A stretch of 64,000 nt of DNA from the NCBI RefSeq assembly GCF_030160235.1, contig NZ_BSNY01000010.1, forward strand, positions 186,001 through 250,000, given 5' to 3'. The position numbers and the translations under genes are program-made. How positions within the stretch are numbered: position 1 is the first letter of the stretch; each line of letters begins with the position of its first letter. The notes beneath the pieces were generated by a model. It searched no databases. It had not been told where the DNA came from and worked only from the letters and a program-made list of their open reading frames with translations. Positions 52,368-61,097 of the stretch are shown one piece after another. This DNA is from Mesorhizobium huakuii (GTDB lineage Bacteria > Pseudomonadota > Alphaproteobacteria > Rhizobiales > Rhizobiaceae).

Positions 52368-52997
52368 ATGACGAGCCTGAACAGCAATGCGTACCGCCTT
52401 TCGGTCATGGCCGCGGGCGTGGTCGGCTTTCTGGGCGCAGGACTTCCCTCTGCTTACGCACAGCAGCAGCAACAGATCCCGCAGGGCTGGTTCAAGGCCT
52501 GCACCAAGCAGGAAGACGTCGACATCTGCAACGTCCAGAACATCGTCACTGCCGGCAACGGCCAGCTCGTCACCGGTGTCAGCCTGATCGAACTCAAGGG
52601 CAAGGTGAACCGCAAGGTGTTTCAGGTGACGGTCCCGACCGGTCGCCTGGTGCCTCCCGGCATCGGCCTGCAGATCGACACAGGCAAGGCGCAGAAGCTC
52701 GACTATGTCATCTGCTTCCCGGATCGTTGCGTGGCCGAAGTGCCGCTGACCGACCAGCTCGTCGCCTCGTTCAAGAAGGGTCAGGGGATCACGCTGACTT
52801 CGATCAACTTCCAGAATCAGGCCAACCCGATCAAGATAGCGCTCCAGGGCTTCAGCGGCGCCTATGACGGCCCGCCGCTGCAGCAGTCGGACATCGAGGA
52901 CCGGCAGAAGAAGCTGCAGGACTTCGTCGCCAAGAACAACCAGGACTTCGCCAAGAAGCTCAAGGATGAGCAGGACAAGGCCAAGACCGCCAACTGA
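52368..52997 (+). CDS. Invasion-associated locus B (IalB) family protein
   Basis: A 209-residue periplasmic protein with a signal peptide (about 1-32, Ala-Tyr-Ala-Gln cleavage). The IalB fold is shown by WFKACTKQEDVDICNVQNIV (two Cys) near 42-61, VPPGIGLQIDTGKAQKLDYV near 103-122 and CFPDRCVAEVPL near 124-135. The C-terminus is a Lys/Gln-rich helix. IalB proteins are known from Bartonella invasion and are common in rhizobia, where the role is unknown. GAGAGGAA precedes the ATG. Confidence 0.9.
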   Translation: MTSLNSNAYRLSVMAAGVVGFLGAGLPSAYAQQQQQIPQGWFKACTKQEDVDICNVQNIVTAGNGQLVTGVSLIELKGKVNRKVFQVTVPTGRLVPPGIGLQIDTGKAQKLDYVICFPDRCVAEVPLTDQLVASFKKGQGITLTSINFQNQANPIKIALQGFSGAYDGPPLQQSDIEDRQKKLQDFVAKNNQDFAKKLKDEQDKAKTAN

Positions 52998-53030
52998 TCA
53001 CCGGCTCGGCCATTATCGAGCCAAAGAAAA

Positions 53031-53055
53031 AGCGGGGTCATGCCCCGCTTTTTTC
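53031..53055 (+). terminator. Rho-independent terminator after the IalB-like gene
   Basis: AGCGGGG (53031-53037) and CCCCGCT (53043-53049) around a TCATG loop, followed by a T6 tract. A weaker hairpin (GGCTCG/CGAGCC) lies just before it. Confidence 0.9.
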
Positions 53056-53107
53056 GTGTCTGGCCCTGGCCTGGATTTTCCCGGCGGACGGCAGGAATGC
53101 GGCAAGG

Positions 53108-53431
53108 TCAGTGCCTGGACTGGCGTTTCGGCTCGTAACGCCCGTCCGGCCTCTTGTCGAACATCTCCTTGATCTGCGGGTGGCGGACCGGTTCGCCCGA
53201 CCGATCCTCGAGCAGGTTCTGCTCCGACACATAGGCGATGTATTCGGTTTCCGAATTCTCGGCGAGCAGATGGTAGAACGGCTGATCCTTGCGCGGCCGC
53301 ACATCGGCGGGAATGGCTTCATACCATTCGTCGGTGTTGGCGAACTGCGGGTCGACGTCGAAAATGATGCCTCGAAACGGAAACAGCCGGTGGCGAACCA
53401 CCTGTCCGATCGCGAATTTGGCCGTTTTCAT
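53108..53431 (-). CDS. hspQ: Heat shock protein HspQ
   Basis: A 107-residue protein of the YccV/HspQ fold: FAIGQVVRHRLFPFRGIIFDVDP near 6-28, then PFYHLLAENSETEYIAYVSEQNLL near 51-74. In enteric bacteria HspQ binds hemimethylated DNA or acts as a Lon specificity factor. The start at 53431 is conserved-looking; the frame further upstream runs through an unlikely segment. A DNA-related region of 148 bases separates it from ubiH. Confidence 0.92.
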   Translation of the reverse strand: MKTAKFAIGQVVRHRLFPFRGIIFDVDPQFANTDEWYEAIPADVRPRKDQPFYHLLAENSETEYIAYVSEQNLLEDRSGEPVRHPQIKEMFDKRPDGRYEPKRQSRH

Positions 53432-53579
53432 CGTACTCACCACTGAATTCCTTGACTTTATTTGGCGCAGACTCCGAGTCAATTCAATCCCGAAGCGTCT
53501 GAGCGCCTTGAAGCTACGCACAATGCGGCGCAAAGGTTTTTGATTGACGTCGCGATGTCGCGATAAATCCGCAAAATCG

Positions 53580-54845
53580 CTACGGCTGCCGCAAGGGTTT
53601 TCGCAGGCCGCCCGCGAGTGCTGCAAAACCGCTGCCGGGACGAAGTCCTTCGCGCATGAAGAAGGCGCGCAGCGGTGCAAAGCCGCCGAGCACGCTGAGA
53701 CCGGCGCCGCGCGCCATCTGCGCTGGCAGCATATCGGAGAGCAGCGACATGTTGAGGAGGTTGACCGCGCTGCTGCGCGCCAGAATGTCGGGCCGGCGCT
53801 TGAAATCGTAGGCTGCAAGGACCTTGGACGCGCCTGGATCTCCGCTATTTTCTTTTGCAATTCCAACCAGATCGTCAATATCCCTGATGCCAAGGTTGAG
53901 GCCTTGCGCACCGATGGGCGGGAACACATGCGCGGCTTCGCCGACAAGCGCCACCCGGTCTCGCGCGAAACGCAGGGGCGTCACGGTCGAAAGCGGATAG
54001 ATCTGGCGGCCCGGCTCTACCGTCACCCGACCCAGCATCGACTGCATCTGCTGCTCGACCCGCAGCGAGAGCGTTGCGTCATCCAGTGCGGCAAGCTCCT
54101 TGGCCGTCTCGGGCTTCACCACCCAGACGAGGCTTGAGCGATTGCCGGGTAACGGAACCTGAGTGAACGGACCGGTTTCTGTGTGGAACTCGGTCGAGGT
54201 GGAGGCGTGCTCACGGCTATGGCCGAAATTGAGCACGAGCGCGGCCTGCGGATAGGCGTGCGAGCCGGTTGAGATGCCCGCTGCCTCGCGCGCAGGCGAC
54301 AGGCGTCCATCGGCGGCGACCGCCAGGGACGCGCCAACCTCGCTGCGGTCAGCGAGAATAGCATGAGCCCGATCGGCGTCGAGATGCCAGCTCTTCACCA
54401 TCGACCTGCGCCATTCGATCCCGGGATGGGCGGCCACCTTGTCGGCAAGCGCCGGGCCAAGGACGCTGTTTGGCAGGTTCAGCCCGAACTGGTCCTCGTC
54501 GATCTCGCTGGCGCGGAAGGTGACGACAGGGCTGCGGATCAGCCGGCTGGTCGCGTCGACGATGCGCATGACTTTCAAGGGAGCGGCCTTGGGCCTGATG
54601 GCTTCAAGAACATCGAGCCGCTCAAGCACTTTCAGGGCAGGGTTCATCAGCGCCGTGGTGCGGCCATCGGGGGCCGACGCTTCAGGCCCGACCAGCGTCA
54701 CCGGGAAGCCGGCATCGGCGAAAGCCAGCGCGGCGATCAGCCCTGCCGGACCGGTGCCGGCAATCAGTATTCGCGCTGTTTCCTGATGCTCCAAGATCGG
54801 TTTCCGGCTTGCGATGCGGGGCGGGCCACCAGACCTGCCAGTCAA
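53580..54845 (-). CDS. UbiH/UbiF-type FAD-dependent hydroxylase
   Basis: A 421-residue aromatic-ring hydroxylase: FAD motif IAGTGPAGLIAALAFADAG near 28-46, the UbiH-type DG motif VAADGRLSPAREAAGI near 178-193 and GEAAHVFPPIGAQGLNLGIRD near 304-324. Family members hydroxylate ubiquinone precursors. Length fits the family. The first 20 residues are poorly conserved-looking; MNPAL cannot be the start. It is divergent from the DUF2182 gene with 62 bases between starts. Confidence 0.9.
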   Translation of the reverse strand: MTGRSGGPPRIASRKPILEHQETARILIAGTGPAGLIAALAFADAGFPVTLVGPEASAPDGRTTALMNPALKVLERLDVLEAIRPKAAPLKVMRIVDATSRLIRSPVVTFRASEIDEDQFGLNLPNSVLGPALADKVAAHPGIEWRRSMVKSWHLDADRAHAILADRSEVGASLAVAADGRLSPAREAAGISTGSHAYPQAALVLNFGHSREHASTSTEFHTETGPFTQVPLPGNRSSLVWVVKPETAKELAALDDATLSLRVEQQMQSMLGRVTVEPGRQIYPLSTVTPLRFARDRVALVGEAAHVFPPIGAQGLNLGIRDIDDLVGIAKENSGDPGASKVLAAYDFKRRPDILARSSAVNLLNMSLLSDMLPAQMARGAGLSVLGGFAPLRAFFMREGLRPGSGFAALAGGLRKPLRQP

Positions 54846-54906
54846 TAAGCATATAGGTCAGTTCATGCGGCTTGATCAACGCGGCGATTCGGCCCATTCG
54901 GGTGTC

Positions 54907-55794
54907 ATGACCGGCCACCAGGACGATTTCAGCCATCTTGACCGCGCCGGCCGCGCCACGGCTGATATTGCGCGCAACCCACGTGTGGCGGTCAATATCG
55001 TCGTCGGCGCAAGCATTTTGCTCGCCTGGCTTTTGCTCGCGGCAATGGCGATTCGCGGCGCCGAGGCCTGGGGCAGCGCGCCCGGCGACGCTTTTCTGCG
55101 CGGCCTGCCGCAGCTGCCGCTGCCCGATTTCCTGGAGCGGTTCTTCGTGCTCTGCCTGTCGCCGGCGCCACTTGATGCCAGCATCGTCCCGCGTGCCCTG
55201 GCGCTGATCCTGATGTGGTTCCTGATGGCGATCGCCGCGATGCTGCCATCCGCGGCGCCGATGATCCGCACCTATTGCGAGATCGCCGATACGGCGCGGA
55301 TCAAGGGCGAGCCGGTCGTCCATCCGCTGGTGCTGGTTGCAGGCTATCTCGGTGTCTGGCTCGCCGCCTCGATGCTGTTTGCGGCGCTGACAATGGGCTT
55401 GCACGCATTCGCCGCGTCCGGCGAAATCTACGATCCGCTGCTTGGTGTTGCCGGCGCGCTGGCATTGCTGGTTGCAGGCCTCTACCAGTTCAGCGGCCTC
55501 AAGGAGGCCTGCCTGAAGAAATGCCGCAACCCGTTCTCGATCCTGTTTTCGAACTGGAGCGCCAAACCGGCCCGCGTCTTCCGGCTTGGCGCCGCGCAAG
55601 GCATCTGGTGCCTCGGCTGCTGCTGGGCGCTGATGCTGGTGATGTTCGCCGTCGGCGTGATGAACGTCTTCTGGATGGCGCTGATCGGCGTGTTCACCCT
55701 GATTGAAAAACAAACGACCGGCAGTCTTCCAACCCGGCTGGCCGGTGCGATACTGCTTGTCTGGGCAGCCGCGCTGCTAGTAATCTCGCTGTGA
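54907..55794 (+). CDS. DUF2182 membrane protein
   Basis: A 295-residue inner-membrane protein with about seven helices. The family segments are ALALILMWFLMAIAAMLPS near 97-115, the MLFAALTMGLHAF helix, YQFSGLKEACLKKCRNPF near 197-214 and GIWCLGCCWALMLVMFAVGV near 235-254. DUF2182 is a predicted metal-binding family that recurs next to DUF1326 genes. Here DUF1326 follows 14 bases later. An earlier start (54865) is possible. Function unknown. Confidence 0.88.
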   Translation: MTGHQDDFSHLDRAGRATADIARNPRVAVNIVVGASILLAWLLLAAMAIRGAEAWGSAPGDAFLRGLPQLPLPDFLERFFVLCLSPAPLDASIVPRALALILMWFLMAIAAMLPSAAPMIRTYCEIADTARIKGEPVVHPLVLVAGYLGVWLAASMLFAALTMGLHAFAASGEIYDPLLGVAGALALLVAGLYQFSGLKEACLKKCRNPFSILFSNWSAKPARVFRLGAAQGIWCLGCCWALMLVMFAVGVMNVFWMALIGVFTLIEKQTTGSLPTRLAGAILLVWAAALLVISL

Positions 55795-55808
55795 ATGGGG
55801 GGAATTCA

Positions 55809-56423
55809 ATGACAGATCAGGGCTGGGCAATGAAGGGAGAGCTCGTACTCTCCTGCAATTGCACGGTTTTTTGCCCTTGTGTGCTGTCGCTCGGCAGTCA
55901 CCCTCCGACCGAGGGCTATTGCCAGACCTGGGCCGGTTTCCGTATCGATGCCGGCCATTTCGGCGAGGTCGACCTGTCCGGCCTCAACCTTGGGCTGATC
56001 ATGGAAATCCCCGGTTACATGAGCCGCGGCAACTGGACCGCGGGCCTCTTCATCGACAAACGCGCCTCTATCCACGCGGTAAAGGCCCTGACGAAGATTT
56101 TCACCGGCAAGGCCGGCGGAACCACATCGCTGCTGTCGATCCTGGTCGGAAAATTCCTGGGTGTAGAACAGGTGCCGATCACCTATGAGACACGAGACAA
56201 GACGCGTATCTTCCAGATACCGAAGATCATCGACGGAGCGGTCACGCCAATCGCGGGCAAGGATCGCGAGAAGGACACGGTGATCACCAATTCGGAATAC
56301 TGGATTGCACCGGAGATCATCGTGGCGAGGTCCGACAAGAGCAAGATGCGAGCCTTTGGCCGCAACTGGAATTTTGCCGGCCGCTCGGCCGAAATCTGCA
56401 AGCTGGATTGGCGGGGCCCGTGA
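55809..56423 (+). CDS. DUF1326 domain protein
   Basis: A 204-residue soluble protein. Near the start is LSCNCTVFCPCVLS (about 14-27), a CxC...CPC cysteine cluster that could bind metal; the family core follows with PTEGYCQTW and GLNLGLIMEIPGYM. It follows the DUF2182 gene after 14 bases and ends overlapping the pcs start, so three genes are probably one transcript. The pairing of DUF1326 with DUF2182 is seen across bacteria; function is unknown. Confidence 0.9.
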   Translation: MTDQGWAMKGELVLSCNCTVFCPCVLSLGSHPPTEGYCQTWAGFRIDAGHFGEVDLSGLNLGLIMEIPGYMSRGNWTAGLFIDKRASIHAVKALTKIFTGKAGGTTSLLSILVGKFLGVEQVPITYETRDKTRIFQIPKIIDGAVTPIAGKDREKDTVITNSEYWIAPEIIVARSDKSKMRAFGRNWNFAGRSAEICKLDWRGP

Positions 56424-57253
56424 GCAAGAACACATCGGCCAGGAACTTGGCGGCACGGAAAGCCGCCAAGAAGATCACGGATCGGATCCCGCGACCGAAG
56501 AAGAAGGTCACCTGGCCGCAGGCGAGGGCGTTCTCGGTCCATCTGCTGACGGCGTCAGGCTCGTTCCTTGCCTTCCTGTCGCTGGTGGCGGCGAGTGAGG
56601 AACGCTGGACGGCAATGTTCTGGTGGCTTGGCCTGGCACTGTTCGTCGACGGCATCGACGGACCCATCGCCAGGAAGCTCGAGGTCAAGGAGATCCTCCC
56701 AACCTGGTCGGGCGAGCTTCTCGACAACATCATCGACTACGTCACCTATGTGCTGATCCCGGCCTTCGCACTCTACCAGCGCGGCTTCATGGGCGAGGGG
56801 CTGTCGTTTCTGTCGGCGGCGATCATCGTCGTCTCCAGCGCGATCTATTATGCCGACACCGGCATGAAGACGAAGGAGAATTTCTTCAAGGGATTCCCCG
56901 TCGTGTGGAACATGGTGGTGTTCACGCTGTTCGTCATTGAACCCGGACAATGGGTGTCGTTCGCGGTGGTGGTGGTGGCCGGTATTCTGACGTTCGTCCC
57001 GATCAATTTCATTCATCCGGTGCGGGTCGTGCGGCTGCGGCCCATCAATCTCACAATGACCCTCTTGTGGTGCGCCTTCGGCGCGCTTGCTCTCGCACAG
57101 GCGGCGCTTGCCGCCTTCTACGACCAGATCGGCGTTTTGGGTGCACAGGTCAGCACCTTCATCAAGATCGGCATCACCATTACCGGGCTTTACCTGGCCT
57201 GCATCGGTGGCATCATGCAGTTCTTTCCAAATCTCGGCGCCAAAAAGGCCTGA
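56420..57253 (+). CDS. pcs: Phosphatidylcholine synthase
   Basis: A 277-residue membrane enzyme that condenses CDP-diacylglycerol with choline to make phosphatidylcholine. The CDP-alcohol transferase signature D-G-x2-A-R-x8-G-x3-D-x3-D is found in DGIDGPIARK...ELLDNIIDY near 74-105, in a protein with about eight membrane helices. The start is GTG 56420, overlapping the DUF1326 stop (GTGA), rather than TTG 56408. PC is important for rhizobial symbiosis. Confidence 0.93.
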   Translation: MSKNTSARNLAARKAAKKITDRIPRPKKKVTWPQARAFSVHLLTASGSFLAFLSLVAASEERWTAMFWWLGLALFVDGIDGPIARKLEVKEILPTWSGELLDNIIDYVTYVLIPAFALYQRGFMGEGLSFLSAAIIVVSSAIYYADTGMKTKENFFKGFPVVWNMVVFTLFVIEPGQWVSFAVVVVAGILTFVPINFIHPVRVVRLRPINLTMTLLWCAFGALALAQAALAAFYDQIGVLGAQVSTFIKIGITITGLYLACIGGIMQFFPNLGAKKA

Positions 57254-57281
57254 CCAGCCTCTCCCACAGGAATCCCAGTCC

Positions 57282-58295
57282 ATGTCCAAAGCGATCCGTA
57301 TCCACGCCCATGGCGGCCCGGAAGTTCTGACCTATGAGGACGCCGATCCCGGCCGGCCGGGTTCCGGGCAGATACTGGTCAGGCATACGGCCATCGGCCT
57401 CAACTTCATCGATGTCTATCATCGCTCCGGCCTCTATCCGCCGCCAGGAGGCTTTCCGCTCATTCCGGGCAGCGAAGCCGCCGGCGTGGTGCAGGAGGTC
57501 GGCGAGGGCGTCGACTGGCTGAAGCCAGGCGACCGGATCGCCTATTCGACGAATGTCGGCGCCTATGCCGAGCAACGTGTCATCGCCGCCGGCCTCGTGG
57601 TCAAGATTCCCGAGGGCATCAGCGACGAGCAGGCGGCCGCGATGATGCTGAAAGGCATGACCGCCGAATATCTCCTGCGCAGGACTTTCAAGGTGAAGGC
57701 TGGCGACACGATCCTGTTCCATGCCGCGGCCGGCGGTGTCGGGCTCATTCTGGGCCAGTGGGCGAAACATCTGGGCGCAACCGTCATCGGCACGGCAAGC
57801 TCGACCGACAAGATCGAGCTCGCCAAGGCACACGGTTTCGACCATGTCATCAATTACAAGGAGCAGGACTTCGTCGCCGGCGTCGCCGCCATCACCGGCG
57901 GCAAGAAATGCGACGTCGTCTACGATTCGGTGGGCAATGACACGTTCCCGGCCTCGCTCGACTGCCTGAAGCCGCTCGGCATGTTCGTCAGTTTCGGCCA
58001 GTCGTCGGGACCGATCCCGCCCTTCTCGATGTCATTGCTCGCGCAGAAGGGCTCGCTGTTCGTCACAAGGCCGACCCTGTTCGTCTACAACGCAAAACGC
58101 GAGGACCTCGACGCCTCCGCGGCCGCGCTGTTCGAAGTGGTGCTCAGCGGCGCCGTCAAAATCCAGATCAACCAGCGCTATGCGCTGAAGGATGCGGCCA
58201 AGGCGCATGCCGACCTCGAGGGGCGCAGGACCACAGGGACGACCATTCTCATTCCCTTAGTCCGCCGGGCTTGCTATCCCTTGAATTTCCGCTGA
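57282..58295 (+). CDS. Quinone oxidoreductase (QOR family)
   Basis: A 337-residue zinc-free MDR protein: GLNFIDVYHRSGLYPP near 38-53, AAAGGVGLILGQWAKHLGATVIG (NADPH site) near 147-169, and SLDCLKPLGMFVSFGQSSG near 225-243. Relatives one-electron reduce quinones. The C-terminus carries about twelve residues beyond the usual TTGTTILIP end, perhaps from loss of the normal stop. The gene lies 28 bases after pcs. Confidence 0.92.
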   Translation: MSKAIRIHAHGGPEVLTYEDADPGRPGSGQILVRHTAIGLNFIDVYHRSGLYPPPGGFPLIPGSEAAGVVQEVGEGVDWLKPGDRIAYSTNVGAYAEQRVIAAGLVVKIPEGISDEQAAAMMLKGMTAEYLLRRTFKVKAGDTILFHAAAGGVGLILGQWAKHLGATVIGTASSTDKIELAKAHGFDHVINYKEQDFVAGVAAITGGKKCDVVYDSVGNDTFPASLDCLKPLGMFVSFGQSSGPIPPFSMSLLAQKGSLFVTRPTLFVYNAKREDLDASAAALFEVVLSGAVKIQINQRYALKDAAKAHADLEGRRTTGTTILIPLVRRACYPLNFR

Positions 58296-58404
58296 AATTC
58301 TTGAAGCTCTTTCAAGACGCGTGCCGCTTTCCGTTGAGAGCCGGCGACGCCTACCATGCTTGCGGGAACACAGAACATATCTGGCGAACCAGATGGGAGG
58401 CACT

Positions 58405-59970
58405 GTGAGTGCAAATCATGATGGGGCGAACCTGCTCGAGGTTCGTGGCCTGACCAAGATATTCGGCACGCTGACGGCGTGCGATCATATCGATCTCAAC
58501 ATCGCCAAAGGTGAAATCCACGCGCTGCTCGGCGAGAATGGCGCCGGCAAGTCGACGCTGGTCAAGATGCTGTTCGGCTCGCTGGAACCCAATTCCGGCG
58601 AGATCTTCTGGAACGGCCAGGCGGTGCGGATCACCAGCCCGGGTGCCGCCAAGAAGCTCGGCATCGGCATGGTGTTCCAGCATTTTTCGCTGTTCGAGGC
58701 GCTGACCGCGGCCGAGAACATCGCGCTTTCCCTGGACGACGGCTCGCCGATCAGCAGCATCGCGGCGAAGGCGAGGGCGCTTTCCTACAGCTACGGCCTG
58801 CCGCTCGATCCGGACTCGCTGGTCGGCGACCTGTCGGTCGGCGAACGCCAGCGCATCGAGATCATCCGCTGCCTGCTGCAGACGCCGCAACTCATCATCC
58901 TAGACGAGCCGACCTCGGTGCTGACGCCGCAGGAAGCCGACAAGTTGTTCGAGACGCTGGAGCGGCTGCGCTCGGAAGGCAAGTCGATCCTCTACATTTC
59001 CCACCGGCTGGAAGAGGTCAAACGCATCTGCGACCGCGCCACCGTGTTGCGGCACGGCAAGGTGGTCGGCCATTGCAACCCGCGCGAGGAGACTGCCGCC
59101 TCGCTCGCCCGCATGATGGTCGGCAACGAGGTGCAGGCCGTGGTGCGTGCTCCGGTCGACGGGATCGAGACCGCGCAGCCGTTGCTTGAAATCCGCGGCC
59201 TCACCCGCAAACCGGCGACGCCGTTCTCCATTCCGCTCAAGAACATCAGCCTCAATGTCCGCGCCGGCGAAGTGATCGGCATTGCCGGTGTCGCCGGCAA
59301 CGGCCAGGGCGAGTTCTTCGAATCCGTTTCCGGCGAAGTCTTGCAGCAGGATGCCGCCTCGGTGCGCATCCGCGGCAAGGATGCCGGTGGCCTCACCATC
59401 ACCGGACGGCGCCTGCTGGGTGCCGCCTTCGTGCCGGAAGAGCGCCTCGGCCATGGTGCCGCACCGCGCATGAAACTCTCGGAAAACCTTTTGCTGTCGC
59501 GCCATGCCACGGACGGCAAGGCGTTTGTCGGCGCCGGCGGAATGGTCAAGAGCGGCGCCATTTACGCTGCCTCCCAACGCATCATCGAGGCGATGGACGT
59601 GCGCAAGAGCGCGCCGGATCCGGAAGCGGCGGCGCTTTCGGGCGGAAACCTGCAGAAATTCATCGTCGGCCGCGAACTCGACCGCCGGCCCAGTGTCATG
59701 GTGGTGAACCAGCCGACCTGGGGCGTCGACGCCGGCGCCGCCGCCCATATCCGGCAAGCGCTGATCGAACTGTCGCGCAGCGGATCCGCAGTGCTGGTGA
59801 TCAGCCAGGACCTCGACGAACTGTTCGAAATTTCGGACGCGATCGCGGTGATGCATAATGGCGAATTGTCCAAGCCGATGCCGATCGCCGAAGCAACCTT
59901 CGAGAAGGTCGGTCTGCTGATGGGCGGCGCCGAGCCCGGCCACGCCGAACATACGCTGGAGACGGCATGA
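58405..59970 (+). CDS. BMP-type (nucleoside) ABC transporter ATP-binding protein
   Basis: A 521-residue protein with two ABC domains. The first has Walker A GENGAGKST near 45-53, and signature LSVGERQRIEII near 146-157. The second has a shortened Walker A (GVAGNGQGE), signature ALSGGNLQKFIVGREL near 410-425. This double-ATPase layout with the BmpA binding protein and two permeases is that of RbsA-like nucleoside importers. The start is GTG 58405, since GGGAGG sits just before it; an ATG at 58393 is less likely. Confidence 0.93.
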   Translation: MSANHDGANLLEVRGLTKIFGTLTACDHIDLNIAKGEIHALLGENGAGKSTLVKMLFGSLEPNSGEIFWNGQAVRITSPGAAKKLGIGMVFQHFSLFEALTAAENIALSLDDGSPISSIAAKARALSYSYGLPLDPDSLVGDLSVGERQRIEIIRCLLQTPQLIILDEPTSVLTPQEADKLFETLERLRSEGKSILYISHRLEEVKRICDRATVLRHGKVVGHCNPREETAASLARMMVGNEVQAVVRAPVDGIETAQPLLEIRGLTRKPATPFSIPLKNISLNVRAGEVIGIAGVAGNGQGEFFESVSGEVLQQDAASVRIRGKDAGGLTITGRRLLGAAFVPEERLGHGAAPRMKLSENLLLSRHATDGKAFVGAGGMVKSGAIYAASQRIIEAMDVRKSAPDPEAAALSGGNLQKFIVGRELDRRPSVMVVNQPTWGVDAGAAAHIRQALIELSRSGSAVLVISQDLDELFEISDAIAVMHNGELSKPMPIAEATFEKVGLLMGGAEPGHAEHTLETA

Positions 59971-61097
59971 TGCGCCTCGAACTCGTCAAACGCCCGCAGC
60001 GCTCCGCGCTGTTTTCGGCCCTGTCGCCGTTCATCGCCTTCGCGCTGACGATCATCGCCGGTGCCGTTCTGTTCGCGCTGCTCGGGGTCAATCCGCTGAC
60101 CGCATTCCGGATCTACTTCGTCGAACCGGTCAGCCAAGTCTGGCAATTGCATGAGCTGGCGATCAAGGCGGCACCGTTGATCCTGATCGCGGTCGGCCTG
60201 TCGGTCTGCTACAAGGCCAACATCTGGAACATCGGCGCCGAGGGCCAGTTTATTTTCGGCGCCATCTTCGGCTCGGCCATCCCGGTGCTGTTTCCGCAAT
60301 TCGAAGGCCCGCTGGTGCTGCCGCTGATGCTTCTGCTCGGCATGGTCGGCGGCGCGGCCTATGCGGCGATACCCGCGTTTCTGAAGACCCGCTTCAACAC
60401 CAACGAGATCCTGACCAGCCTGATGCTGGTCTATGTCGCCCAGCTCTTCCTCGACTGGCTGGTGCGCGGTCCCTGGCGCGATCCGCAGGGGCACGGTTTC
60501 CCGCAGACGATCCAGTTCGGCGACTCCGCCGTGCTGCCGGAACTGATGCCGGACGCCGGACGCGCCAATTGGGGCTTTGTCTTTGCGCTGGTTGCCGCGT
60601 TGCTGATCTGGATCCTGATGGGGCGCATGCTGAAGGGCTTCGAGGTGCGGGTGCTGGGTTCCAGTCCGCGGGCAGGACGCTTCGCCGGTTTCGGCCTCAG
60701 CCGCATGGTGTTCTTCGCCTTCCTGCTGTCGGGCGCCCTGGCCGGCCTTGCCGGCATTTCGGAAGTCTCGGGCGCCATCGGGCAATTGCAGCCGGTGATC
60801 TCACCCGGATACGGCTTCACCGCCATCATCGTGGCGTTTCTCGGCCGCCTCAATCCACTCGGCATCATCGCCGCGGGCCTGGTGCTGGCGCTGACCTATC
60901 TCGGCGGCGAAGCGGTGCAAAGCGCGCTCGGCATTTCCGACAAGGTGGCGCGGGTGTTCCAGGGCATGCTTTTGTTCTTCGTGCTCGGCTGCGACACGCT
61001 CATCCACTACCGCATCCGCCTGATCGGCCTGGCGCTGACGAAACAAGAAGGCGCGGCAAAGCTCGACGCCGCGCCGAAGTTGAAGGAAGCCCGCTGA
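59967..61097 (+). CDS. BMP-type ABC transporter permease 1
   Basis: A 376-residue inner-membrane protein with about ten helices (BPD_transp_2 type). FNTNEILTSLMLVYVAQLFLDW near 144-165 and AIGQLQPVISPGYGFTAIIV near 271-290 are characteristic segments. The start overlaps the ATPase stop (ATGA), and the stop overlaps the next start. It forms the translocation channel with permease 2. Confidence 0.93.
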   Translation: MMRLELVKRPQRSALFSALSPFIAFALTIIAGAVLFALLGVNPLTAFRIYFVEPVSQVWQLHELAIKAAPLILIAVGLSVCYKANIWNIGAEGQFIFGAIFGSAIPVLFPQFEGPLVLPLMLLLGMVGGAAYAAIPAFLKTRFNTNEILTSLMLVYVAQLFLDWLVRGPWRDPQGHGFPQTIQFGDSAVLPELMPDAGRANWGFVFALVAALLIWILMGRMLKGFEVRVLGSSPRAGRFAGFGLSRMVFFAFLLSGALAGLAGISEVSGAIGQLQPVISPGYGFTAIIVAFLGRLNPLGIIAAGLVLALTYLGGEAVQSALGISDKVARVFQGMLLFFVLGCDTLIHYRIRLIGLALTKQEGAAKLDAAPKLKEAR

